Part shown: positions 40,375 through 48,726 of the stretch, one piece after another
How positions within the stretch are numbered: position 1 is the first letter of the stretch
How the letters are laid out: every line of letters begins with the position of its first letter
Origin: Chloroflexota bacterium
GTDB taxonomy: Bacteria > Chloroflexota > Dehalococcoidia > Lucifugimonadales > Lucifugimonadaceae
Direction: 5' to 3'
Assembly (NCBI GenBank): GCA_027624075.1
Contig: JAQBUH010000013.1
Coordinates: 1-64,000 of the forward strand
Length of the DNA stretch: 64,000 bases
Notes under the pieces: model-generated
What the model was told of the DNA's origin: nothing
What the model saw: the letters and a program-made list of their open reading frames with translations, nothing else
The model's database searches: none
Translations under genes and position numbers: made by a program

Positions 40375-40800
40375 TTTTCTTGCTCCTCCGGCATGCAGAT
40401 TGCCGGTCGGCGTAGTTCTAATACGCATTTCGTCGCGTAGCTGGCGTGCGGTGCACATCACCGCTCCGTTCAACTCGCTATATCTAAGTCTACGCTTTTC
40501 GACACGCTATTCAATAGTCAAAGTTGATAACAATCGATTACATGACGATTCCCGTAACGGCTTGGGCCGTTAACACCAGCTTACTTCCATTGTGAATGAA
40601 TGCACAATAGTGCTTTAGTCACAGTGAGCCACGCGAATTCCGAACTGTGATGGTGGTTTACCCGCAGTCGCGGTTAACGTTTGGTAAAGAAACGCGGCCA
40701 CAGGCGGTGAGACCCGGCTTTTCGCGGTTGCACGGGGAGGCTTGCCGCTCCACCGGCAACAGAACTGCGGCAGGGGCGGCTTTCAAGGACCAGGAAGTAA
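40375..40800. other. intergenic region, AT-rich in part
   Basis: No supported gene. 40480-40620 is distinctly AT-richer than its surroundings and probably holds promoters for the small minus-strand gene. CTATTCAATAG at 40507-40517 also occurs before the hydratase gene at about 37410. Nothing else is seen. Confidence 0.35.
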
Positions 40801-40803
40801 AGG

Positions 40804-41150
40804 TGACAAAACAGAAGGCGACCGAACTACGAACGGTTCGCTCGCCTTCATTACCTGGCTCCGGTCAGGTTTCCCTGTGAGCCGGAACCGCTCCGCTGGG
40901 GCGTACTGGTAAAGGCCTTAGGGCCTCAGCTGCCTATGCCCAACCGTCTTGCTGACGGAGTTAGGGGGCGAAACGGCGATGCTGTCTACACGGCGCACGC
41001 CCGACGGAGCTACACGTCCCGAGGATCATTCCGTGACACCCCCGAGACCGGGACAAGCCACGTGGATGATCCAACCCTGGAACCTCTTTCGAAGCTTTAG
41101 CAAGGCGACCCTCCTTTCATGACTCCTGGCCCCCCGCAGGGGCCTTCCCT
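40804..41150 (-). ncRNA. possible structured RNA with intrinsic terminator, family unknown
   Basis: No coding frame on either strand has protein character. On the minus strand the region ends in GAAGGCGA/TCGCCTTC (40849-40842 with 40821-40814), with an inner GAAC/GTTC, followed by CTGTTTTG, an intrinsic terminator. Upstream lie stacked helices CCTAA/TTGGG and CCGTC/GACGG around AGCAA, a 7-bp GGATCAT/ATGATCC pair (41072-41066 with 41029-41023) and a GGGAC/GTCCC pair that crosses it, suggesting a pseudoknot or switching. Hallmark sequences of tmRNA, RNase P RNA, SRP RNA, cobalamin, FMN, TPP and SAM riboswitches were not found. It could be a riboswitch, a small RNA or fortuitous. Confidence 0.35.
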
Positions 41151-41279
41151 TCCGCTCAACTTAACGATAGCACCACCGCTGGTTAGCGGGACCGGAGCCG
41201 CGTGAGTTTGGCGTGAGGAAGCCGTCCTGCTCAATCTCGGCCGGAGTTCGACGCCCATTGACGCCCAATAGATGGGGAG

Positions 41280-43631
41280 TCAGGGTGTCAACCGCTGCTC
41301 AGACTCAGCCTCCCTGCCAATCTGCTCCCAGTCCCAGAGCTGCGGGACCGTCTCGACCTTTGCCCACATCTGTTGCTGATCGGCGTAGTGCGGGCTGCCG
41401 GGATGGCCAGACGCCCCAAGCGGCACGATCCATCTCCCGTTCGACCAGTCCGACGGGTCGTGGATGTAGCGGTTAATCGGCCCTGAGCCGGTCAAAAAGT
41501 CAGTTCCGGTGCGAGAGGCGGATGCGAACGGCGTGTCGCCATCGCCTGCGGTTTCGACGCGCGGCGGGTTCAGTGTGTCTGCCACTTCAGGGAAGAGAGC
41601 CGACAGCGGGTGGTTCTGGGCTGAACCGTGCAGGTCACCCCAGCGCCACGCACTCCAGTCCGCTCCAAGCCGGCTCTCTAGCTCGGGGATGGCGCGTTCG
41701 ATCGAGCCTGCCAGAACCCCTTCCCATGACGTGCCAGCCTGCAACAGCGATTCGTCGCCAGACTCGAACGCGACGACGATCGCCGATTTCAGGTGCCGCC
41801 TGAAGTGCTCCTCTGCGCCAGGGTCGAGCGATGTGAGCATGTTGTGCGCAAGGCTGCCGTAGTTCCCTTTTACGATCGTCTCGGTCAGCTTTGCAGCCAC
41901 CATCTCGTAGAGCGCCGCGGCCGCTGAGTCGACGCCAAGCACGCAGTCCCACTCTGCCAGCAGCCTCGCCGCTTCTCCGGTCTTGCCGTCGAAACCGTTC
42001 GCTCTTCCGAGCGCCTTCTGCAACGCCAGCGCGGGAACCGAGACGACGTCTGCATGGATCGAAGACATCTCCTCGACGCCCCACTTCTGGCCGGCCAGCT
42101 CTGCTATCCGGGACGCAATGCGCTCGGCCCTGAAGCCGGAGCCATAGAAGTTGGTCAGGTAGTGTGGATAGCTCTCGTCAACCACCCGCTGATTGCAGGT
42201 CACAACCCAGCCTGTCTCCGGATTACGGGAGCGCGGGAGCTCGTCCGTCGGGATGTAGCCACGCCACTCGTGCTCGCCGGTCCAGCCCGCAACCGGACCC
42301 CAGCCGTTCTCGCCGCCCCTGATCGGGATGCGTCCTCTCAGGGTGTATCCAAAGTTGCCGTGGACATCTGCGTAGGGATAGTTGTTGACGCGGTCGGTCC
42401 ACCCAGAGAACGCCGCCTCCAGTTCGTCAGCAGAGCGCGACTTCATAACGCGGTACGCGGCGTCCAGCCACGGCGTGCCTTCTCTTGATCCAGGATCAGC
42501 CAGCGTGATCGCCGCTCCGCTCGACGGACCTCCCGCGATGACAGGGCCGTGGTGCGTCTCGACGATCCGGACATGCACGTCCTCTGCGTCGCGAACCCGC
42601 AACACCTCCGAGGTCACATCGGCCTGCAGCCACGCGTCCCTGTACATGTATTCGGTCTTGCCGTCACGCTCGCGGAACTGCTCGACGAAGAGGTCCTGCG
42701 TGTCGACTCCGCCGTGCGTCATTCCCCAGCCGATGTGCTCGTTGTGGCAGAAGTGGAGCGCCATCGGGACGCCTGGGACCGAGTGGCCGAGGACGGCGAA
42801 GTCCGGGCCGATCAGATGCACCTGGTAGTAGACGTTTGGCGCCTCGAGAATGCGGTGAGAGTCACCTGCGACGAGTGGCAGACCGGACTTTGTGCGGTCG
42901 CCTGATATCGCCCAGCCGTTGCTTCCGCCATCGATGTCGCTGAGCATGCTGGACGCTTCAACGACCGCCCGGAGCTCGTCGACTGCGTTGAGGACCGGGC
43001 CTGAGTAGCGCTCTCCGGGCGGAACTGTGAGCAGGCTGCCAGGCTGATATCCGGGTGATATCTGCGCAGCGCGTTCCGGGCCGATCTCTGCCGCAAGCCG
43101 GGCCAGCCAGAGTTTGCCCTGGAATGAGCCTTCGGCGGTGTTGCGCACCTTGTAGACGACCACGCAGTGCCAGGGCTCCCAGCGCTCCGGTTTGGCGTCC
43201 AGGAGCTTGTACTCAACCGGCAGCGACCCGATGTTTTCCTTAATGCTCTCAATAAACGCGTTCACGCCATCGGCGTAAGCGTCGAGTGCGGTCTTCGCCT
43301 CCGGGCCCGCCATTGCGTAGTCGAGTTTCGAGACTCGCTCCATGCGCCGGCGTCGCATTAGCGTGTCCTGCGGGACGGCACTCGCCCCCGTGTACTCAGC
43401 AAGCCTTCCCAGGCAGCGCATGCGGTCATAGTCCATCTGGAAGAGCCTGTCCTGCGCCGTCGCGAGCCCCTGTGCGAAGAACAGGTCGTACTCGTTGTCT
43501 GCCTTGATGTGCGGGATGCCCCATTTGTCCCTGCGAATGGTGGCGCCTGAGGTCAGCGTCGAGAACGACAGTGGCGACGTGACATCAGGCAGAGCGGCTT
43601 TGAGGTCTGCGGCCGTGAGGTGCATAGGCAT
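41280..43631 (-). CDS. penicillin acylase-family N-terminal nucleophile amidase
   Basis: A 783-residue precursor of an Ntn hydrolase. The presumed self-cleavage site precedes Ser237 in DGGSNGWAISG, which becomes the N-terminal nucleophile of the large subunit. GIPHIKADNEYDLFFAQG and AQDRLFQMDYDRMRCLGRLAE mark the small subunit, and later VVTCNQRVVDESYPHYL and LHGSAQNHPLS fit the family. No signal peptide is visible at the start, unlike exported relatives, so it may act in the cytoplasm or the start may be wrong. Substrates in the family are amides of aliphatic or aromatic acids, including acyl-homoserine lactones and beta-lactams. Divergent from the third enolase-superfamily gene. Confidence 0.9.
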   Translation of the reverse strand: MPMHLTAADLKAALPDVTSPLSFSTLTSGATIRRDKWGIPHIKADNEYDLFFAQGLATAQDRLFQMDYDRMRCLGRLAEYTGASAVPQDTLMRRRRMERVSKLDYAMAGPEAKTALDAYADGVNAFIESIKENIGSLPVEYKLLDAKPERWEPWHCVVVYKVRNTAEGSFQGKLWLARLAAEIGPERAAQISPGYQPGSLLTVPPGERYSGPVLNAVDELRAVVEASSMLSDIDGGSNGWAISGDRTKSGLPLVAGDSHRILEAPNVYYQVHLIGPDFAVLGHSVPGVPMALHFCHNEHIGWGMTHGGVDTQDLFVEQFRERDGKTEYMYRDAWLQADVTSEVLRVRDAEDVHVRIVETHHGPVIAGGPSSGAAITLADPGSREGTPWLDAAYRVMKSRSADELEAAFSGWTDRVNNYPYADVHGNFGYTLRGRIPIRGGENGWGPVAGWTGEHEWRGYIPTDELPRSRNPETGWVVTCNQRVVDESYPHYLTNFYGSGFRAERIASRIAELAGQKWGVEEMSSIHADVVSVPALALQKALGRANGFDGKTGEAARLLAEWDCVLGVDSAAAALYEMVAAKLTETIVKGNYGSLAHNMLTSLDPGAEEHFRRHLKSAIVVAFESGDESLLQAGTSWEGVLAGSIERAIPELESRLGADWSAWRWGDLHGSAQNHPLSALFPEVADTLNPPRVETAGDGDTPFASASRTGTDFLTGSGPINRYIHDPSDWSNGRWIVPLGASGHPGSPHYADQQQMWAKVETVPQLWDWEQIGREAESEQRLTP

Positions 43632-43874
43632 GCAGTTGAGGTCCGATCAAGATTTCAAGGATGGATTCGAAGGGCGTCAGGCGTCCGCAACTCTACGGCG
43701 AACGGATGATGTGTCAAGTCAATGCCAGACCCTGGCCGCCACGAGGCAGGTGAAGAGATTTGACGCCGCCTGCCAGAGGGAGATAATCCACGGCAACGCC
43801 AGTGCAGCGTCAGTCACCCCCCTTTTTAGCAAAGCACGAACAAAAGAGCGCGGACAAAACTCAGAAAGAAACCT

Positions 43875-45062
43875 ATGAAGATCACCAACATCCGGTCGTG
43901 GGTCGTCAGGATGGACTGGGACCAGAACCCTGGCGCAGACCGGGTGCGGCAGACGTCGAAACGCTCCTTCGTCTTCGTTGAGGTCAACACGGACGAGGGG
44001 ATCACTGGCTGGGGCGAGATCACAACCTACCCAGGGCCCGTCGCCAACCGCGCCATCGCAGCGTTCGTCAACGAGATCGGCGACTGGCTGAAGGGCGAGG
44101 ACCCGGAGAAGATCGAGCACATATGGGCCAAGATCTTCCGCGGGATGACATACGTCGGCACTCGGGGCGCAACCACAGCCGCAATCTCCGGCATCGACAT
44201 TGCGCTCTGGGACATCAGGGGCAAGGTGCTCGGGCTGCCGATCTACCGCTTGCTCGGCGGCGAAGTGCGTGACCGCATCGGCCTGTACACGCACCCGCCT
44301 GAGCCGAAGACGCCGGCGGACATCACGGCGTCTGCAAAAGAGATCCAGGCGTCTGGCCACCGCGCCTTCAAAATGGACCCGATGATGGCTCACCTCCACG
44401 TTGGCAACGACACCTTCCTTGACGGCGAGATAGCGGCTGATGTCGTTGCGAAGGCTGCCGAGACGACCGCTGCCGCACGGGAGGCGGTTGGACCGGAGAT
44501 GGAGATCCTGATCGACGCTCACGGGATGTACAACGTGCCGTCCGCTGTGAAGCTGGCAAAGGCGTTGGAGCCGTACAACATCTTCTGGTTCGAGGAGCCT
44601 GTGCCTGCAGAGAGTTGGAAGGCGCTTAAGCAGGTGAAGGACGAGGTGAACGTGCCGATCACGGTGGGCGAGCGGCTGCACACCCGCTGGGAGTTCGTGC
44701 CCATCTTCGAGAACAACCTGGCCGACTACGTGATGCCGGACGTCACATGGACCGGCGGCATTACGGAGCTGAAGAAGATCACGACGATGGCAGAGGCGTA
44801 CTACATTCCGATGTCGCCGCACGATGCGTCCGGTCCGATCAACATCATGGCGGGCGCGCATGTGATGATGACCTGTCCGAACTTCTACAAGCTGGAGACG
44901 AGCCGCTACGACCTCTCGGGCTACAACGCGTTTATCGACAAGCCGCTTGATATCCGCAATGGCGACCTTTACCTGGACCCGGAGGCGCCGGGGCTCGGCA
45001 TCGAGCTCGACCGTGATTTCCTTGTTGCGCACGAGGTGAAAGGCGCGGACACGGCAAAGTAA
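43875..45062 (+). CDS. enolase-superfamily dehydratase (galactonate/rhamnonate dehydratase-like)
   Basis: 395 residues. Lys166 (FKMDP), Asp214 (IDAHGMYN), Glu240 (FWFEEP), Glu266 (VGERLHT), Asp289 (MPDVTWTGG) and His316 (SPHDASG) are all in place for metal binding and acid/base chemistry of a mandelate-racemase-group dehydratase. The second metal-ligand position carries Asp, unlike the Glu of the paralogue at 38917, so the two likely differ in substrate. Product would be a 2-keto-3-deoxy acid. Start ATG at 43875 after AGAAAG. It stands alone between the penicillin acylase and the DtxR-type regulator. Confidence 0.9.
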   Translation: MKITNIRSWVVRMDWDQNPGADRVRQTSKRSFVFVEVNTDEGITGWGEITTYPGPVANRAIAAFVNEIGDWLKGEDPEKIEHIWAKIFRGMTYVGTRGATTAAISGIDIALWDIRGKVLGLPIYRLLGGEVRDRIGLYTHPPEPKTPADITASAKEIQASGHRAFKMDPMMAHLHVGNDTFLDGEIAADVVAKAAETTAAAREAVGPEMEILIDAHGMYNVPSAVKLAKALEPYNIFWFEEPVPAESWKALKQVKDEVNVPITVGERLHTRWEFVPIFENNLADYVMPDVTWTGGITELKKITTMAEAYYIPMSPHDASGPINIMAGAHVMMTCPNFYKLETSRYDLSGYNAFIDKPLDIRNGDLYLDPEAPGLGIELDRDFLVAHEVKGADTAK

Positions 45063-45114
45063 GCTGGCATGCGGGCGAAAAAGAGTTCCGGGTCGCGCTC
45101 GCGTCGTCCAAAAC

Positions 45115-45870
45115 TCAGGCAGGCCGCAGCTTGATGCGGTTTGCGACTGCGTAACCGAGCACGGCCGCCTTGCCGCCGACTGTCAGCGAGACGACGCCGC
45201 GGAATGGCGCAACGTCGTCGACCGAAACGTGCACGCCAGGCAGCACTCCTGCCTCGACGAGGTACTTAACAAGCTCCTCGTCATCCTCAGGGATGCGGTC
45301 GATGACCATCTGGCTACCGTTTGGAGCGTGGTCAAGCGTCACGACGCTCTTTGACTGCAGGTATCCGGAGCCGGGGATCGGCTGGCCGAACGGGTCGGTC
45401 TGCGGGTTGCCGAGCCGCTCACGAATCCGCTGCTCTATCTCATCTGAGATGGCGTGCTCCAGCATGTGCGCCTGTGCGTTGACGTTCCACAGATCGACGC
45501 CCAGGAGGTCGACGATCATGCACGCCGCCAGCCGGTGCCGCCGGATCATGCGCTCGGCCAGCGCGTTGCCAGTGGTCGTGAGGCCGATGTCGCGGGACTC
45601 GGTAATGCGAATGAGCTGTTCTCGCTCCATCCGGCGCAGCATCCCGGAGACCGAAGGAAGCGACGTGCCCAGGTTCTCAGTCTCAGGCACACGCCGCAGT
45701 TGCGCCACCAGGTTTGAGTTGGTGACCCGCAAACCCTGCTCCTCAACGAGGTAGATGGAGAGCAGGTAGTTCTCCATGGCCTGCGTGAGCCGGACCTCTC
45801 CGTGCTGGTGCCGGGCTGCACCGCTCTTTGTTGATCGCCCTTTGGCTCGCTCTGCCATGTCCTGGTCCAT
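45115..45870 (-). CDS. DtxR/MntR-family metal-dependent transcriptional regulator
   Basis: About 251 residues from ATG 45870; an alternative ATG is at 45858 and the frame extends to 45942. Winged helix: ENYLLSIYLVEEQGLRVTNSNLVAQL... then SVSGMLRRMEREQLI (recognition helix). Dimerisation and metal domain: RRHRLAACMIVDLLGVD and AHMLEHAISDEIEQRI, with the conserved His, Cys/Glu and Glu ligands. C-terminal SH3-like FeoA-type domain from about 165. It would repress iron- or manganese-uptake genes when metal is bound. No transporter target is adjacent. An insertion around VPETENLGTSL between helices is longer than usual. Confidence 0.88.
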   Translation of the reverse strand: MDQDMAERAKGRSTKSGAARHQHGEVRLTQAMENYLLSIYLVEEQGLRVTNSNLVAQLRRVPETENLGTSLPSVSGMLRRMEREQLIRITESRDIGLTTTGNALAERMIRRHRLAACMIVDLLGVDLWNVNAQAHMLEHAISDEIEQRIRERLGNPQTDPFGQPIPGSGYLQSKSVVTLDHAPNGSQMVIDRIPEDDEELVKYLVEAGVLPGVHVSVDDVAPFRGVVSLTVGGKAAVLGYAVANRIKLRPA

Positions 45871-46121
45871 ACTCCTGACGCGATCTGGTGACGCGGTCTG
45901 GTTGCAATGCTGGACAATCATACGAAATCCGGCGAGTCGCATGTGGTGACACAGCGTGCAGATCGGTAAGCGCGTTCAATTCGCATATACGAAATATTGT
46001 GGCCGCCGCTGGCCCAATCCCGCTCGAAGGTCTCGAACTACCTGCGACACGCCCTCGCACGATGCGATTGACGGTGAAGTAACATCGTCCTCTCACGAAG
46101 CAGGAGGTAGAGCTATTAGTG

Positions 46122-46703
46122 ATGGATGACGGCAAGCGGCGCTGCGATTGGGCGGGCAAGCCGGGCGCCTTGATGTGCGGCTACCACGACACCGAATGGG
46201 GCGTGCCGACTCATGGCGACCGCGCCCTGTTCGAGTTGCTGTGCCTCGAGGGCGCACAGGCTGGCCTTAGCTGGAACACGGTCCTGAACCGTCGAGAGGG
46301 CTACCGCGCCGCGTTCGACGGCTTCGATATCGAGGCGGTTGCGGCGTTCGACGATGCCCGCGCCGAGGCGCTGCGCGGCGATGAGCGGATCATCCGCAAC
46401 AGGGCGAAGATCCGCGCCTTTATCGATAACGCGGCGGCTGCGCTGTCGATCGCGGAGGAAGGGACTGGTCTGGATGACTTTTTGTGGTCGCTCGCCGGCG
46501 GGAGGACGCTTGTGAATCGGTGGCAGAGCATATCTGAACTGCCATCTGAAACCGAAGTTTCACGCGAGATGAGCAAGGCGCTAAAGGCGAGAGGCTTTCG
46601 CTTCACCGGCCCCACGATCTGCTACGCGTTTATGCAATCGGCGGGGATGGTGAACGACCACCTGGTGGACTGCTTCAGGTACGGCGAGATCACGCCTGGG
46701 TAG
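46122..46703 (+). CDS. tag: DNA-3-methyladenine glycosylase I
   Basis: About 193 residues (ATG 46122; GTG 46119 is directly before it). It excises 3-methyladenine from alkylated DNA in base excision repair. RCDWAGKPGALMCGYHDTEWG at the start carries the zinc-snap Cys8 and His and the substrate-pocket residues (read as MCGYHDTEWG). The glycosylase core contains LFELLCLEGAQAGLSW with the catalytic Glu, and VNDHLVDCF near the end supplies the last His and Cys zinc ligands. GGAGGT lies 11-12 nt upstream. Not part of an operon. Confidence 0.95.
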   Translation: MDDGKRRCDWAGKPGALMCGYHDTEWGVPTHGDRALFELLCLEGAQAGLSWNTVLNRREGYRAAFDGFDIEAVAAFDDARAEALRGDERIIRNRAKIRAFIDNAAAALSIAEEGTGLDDFLWSLAGGRTLVNRWQSISELPSETEVSREMSKALKARGFRFTGPTICYAFMQSAGMVNDHLVDCFRYGEITPG

Positions 46704-47175
46704 CGACGGAGTTGTGACGGATGCGGTTACGGCTGAGCGGCCGCGGCCGAGCGGCATGACGGTGACTCGGCAGAGGTGAAGTTAGGCCTGTTGCAAACGG
46801 CTCGGTTCGACTGTCGCTGCCGATATCCGCGGCCCCGGATACCTGGATGCAACGCCTGGTTTTAGGTGGCGCAGCTGCCGTCCCTATCTGCAAGTCACAA
46901 CTTGGAGCCATGATTCGTCTCACCGGACGCCTGCGACGTGCGGCGAATGGGCAGCGATATGAGGCAGGCGTCTTTGCCGAAATCGGTGCTGGCGGGCTTG
47001 ATTAACTCCAGCCTGATCTTTAGATTCAATAGAGGGCCAGTGTCCGGAGCGGCGCGTCAGGCTGACGACTCACTGGCGGTGCGTGTCCGCATCGGACATT
47101 CGCCACGTTCCTGATGGCCCACGCGTCCCGGACGCACGTGGTAGCTTTTGTAGAGGACACTGTCCTCACCTCCGT
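46704..47175. other. intergenic region without a gene
   Basis: About 470 bases between tag and tRNA-Asn. Short frames here have poor composition. The one structure noted is GAGGACA-C-TGTCCTC (47153-47167), a perfect palindrome ending eight bases before the tRNA, possibly part of its promoter. Confidence 0.45.
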
Positions 47176-47247
47176 TCCCGAGTAGCTCAGCGGTAGAGCA
47201 GCTGACTGTTAATCAGCGGGCCACAGGTTCGAATCCTGTCTCGGGAG
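47176..47247 (+). tRNA. tRNA-Asn (GTT)
   Basis: 72 nt. TCCCGAG pairs with CTCGGGA. Anticodon stem GCTGA/TCAGC with loop CTGTTAA gives anticodon GTT. The T arm contains GGTTCGAATCC. CCA is encoded at 47248-47250. Confidence 0.97.
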
Positions 47248-47287
47248 CCAATGTTTTCGTTGGAATTTTGAACAGAGCAGCGCCCGT

Positions 47288-47998
47288 TCAATGCCCGGCG
47301 TTCCCTTGTGCCCCGATAGCACCGGCGTGCGCTAGCGCCGAGGGTGTCTGGCAGCCGACGATCGCCGGGGCCTCGTGGATCAGCTCGTCATTCTCAAGGG
47401 CTTCCACCATGAACAGGGCGAAGTCCACGCGGCGGGTGATGTTGCTCCGGAGGATGGGGTCGCCAACGTGCCTGCTCCACACGGGCAGGCCCTGGCTCTC
47501 GCCCTCCTCGAGATCGCTTCCGCGCACGACGGTCCACCGTGTGTCACTGGCAAACACCCGCCGGCACGCCTCAACCTGGTCGTTGATGTCGACAAAGCGA
47601 AGAAGCCGTGCGATCGGTCCGAATAAACCGACGATCAGCTTCAACTTGAACGAGTACCTGTCCTTGCCGTCCTTTGAGATGTGCCAGCCGCAGGAGAACA
47701 CGAGACGTGCGTCTTTCGGCGCGTAGTCGAGCACAGCCTGCGCCGTTCCGGTTGAGTAGCCGTGAACCCCCCACGGGGCCAGCACTGTGAGCACGCCGTC
47801 GCAACCTGCGACCGCTTTTTCGATGACCTCACGGTCGTCTGTCGCACCAGGGACCACGGTGATGCGCCCTTTGAACGCATCGAGCTTCCCGACGCTTTTC
47901 TCCCGGCACACTCCAACAACTTCGTAGCCGCGGTCCAGCGCGTGCCGCACCATGTATTGCCCGAGTTTCCCGGAGGCCCCGACGACGCAGACCTTCAT
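47288..47998 (-). CDS. NAD(P)-binding NmrA/atypical SDR-like protein
   Basis: A 236-residue Rossmann protein. The start MKVCVVGASGKLGQYMVRHAL carries the atypical GxxGxxG motif of NmrA/NAD(P)H-binding proteins (seen as VGASGKLGQ). GATDDREVIEKAVAGCDGVL is the usual second segment. There is no YxxxK, so it is either a redox sensor or an enzyme of the extended/atypical class. The end (VEALENDELIHEAPAIVG) is typical. Upstream lies crcB on the same strand. Function open. Confidence 0.82.
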   Translation of the reverse strand: MKVCVVGASGKLGQYMVRHALDRGYEVVGVCREKSVGKLDAFKGRITVVPGATDDREVIEKAVAGCDGVLTVLAPWGVHGYSTGTAQAVLDYAPKDARLVFSCGWHISKDGKDRYSFKLKLIVGLFGPIARLLRFVDINDQVEACRRVFASDTRWTVVRGSDLEEGESQGLPVWSRHVGDPILRSNITRRVDFALFMVEALENDELIHEAPAIVGCQTPSALAHAGAIGAQGNAGH

Positions 47999-48112
47999 CG
48001 TGCTAGTTCCTTTCTTTTAAAACTGGCGATGCTGCCAATGCTGGATGACGCAATTGCAAAAACAGAGTCCTACGAATATTGCGATGTGGTCCCGCATTCC
48101 GAGAAACCTTCC

Positions 48113-48487
48113 TCAGATCGCCTTGCCGGCGCGGAGCCCTGCGAACGCCAGCGCAATGCCGGCCGCGTTTGCCAGCACGATGTTCATCACGAAGAACTGC
48201 CAGTTCGACGATCGAGCAAGCTGGGCGTTGTCGAATGCAAAGGTCGAGAACGTGGTGAATGCGCCCAGGAATCCGGCCAGAGCGAAGGTCCGCATGTCTT
48301 CGCTCACCCAGCCGTGGTCTTCACTGTAGGCCCAGATGAAGCCAAAGGCGAACGAGCCGAGCATGTTGACGGCGAAGACTCCCCACGGGAACGAGGTGTC
48401 CGCGTTGCGCTGGACGTAGGTGGCGACGCCGTAGCGTGCCAGCGATCCCAGCGCGCCTGCGAAGGCTATCCAGATGAATTTGTCCAT
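48113..48487 (-). CDS. crcB: fluoride-specific ion channel Fluc/CrcB
   Basis: A 124-residue membrane protein with four helices. GALGSLARYGV in helix 1, the NMLGSFAFG motif in helix 2 with the pore Asn, and GFLGAFTTFSTFAFD with the Phe box and polar track in helix 3 are all present. It forms a dual-topology dimer that lets toxic fluoride out of the cytoplasm. The 5' region was checked for a fluoride riboswitch and none was recognised. The next gene on the same strand, the NmrA-like one, starts 114 bp downstream. Confidence 0.95.
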   Translation of the reverse strand: MDKFIWIAFAGALGSLARYGVATYVQRNADTSFPWGVFAVNMLGSFAFGFIWAYSEDHGWVSEDMRTFALAGFLGAFTTFSTFAFDNAQLARSSNWQFFVMNIVLANAAGIALAFAGLRAGKAI

Positions 48488-48726
48488 GTTTGGCGACCGT
48501 CGAACAGGTGAGTGGCGTGTAATTGAACCGAGTTTGGTCTTTCCCTGCGCGCGACACTAACGCCGCGTGTACTCTCGTGAGAGCAGCGGTCACGAATGTC
48601 GCGGTTGCCGCGGTTTAGTCGGCGCCCAACGAAGACACATATTCTCTGTCAATTGGCCCGTTTTCGCGTCCCGATGGCGCAAGAATTAGCCGGCCGTTCA
48701 GCGATGCCACGAGTTCAGGAGACAAG

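Noticed and set aside
43719-45032. 437-codon minus-strand ORF
   Set aside because: It is the shadow of the enolase-superfamily gene at 43875 and is Arg/His/Val-rich like other shadows.
48488-48620. Fluoride riboswitch before crcB
   Set aside because: No GGCGATGG-type core or matching pseudoknot on the minus strand.
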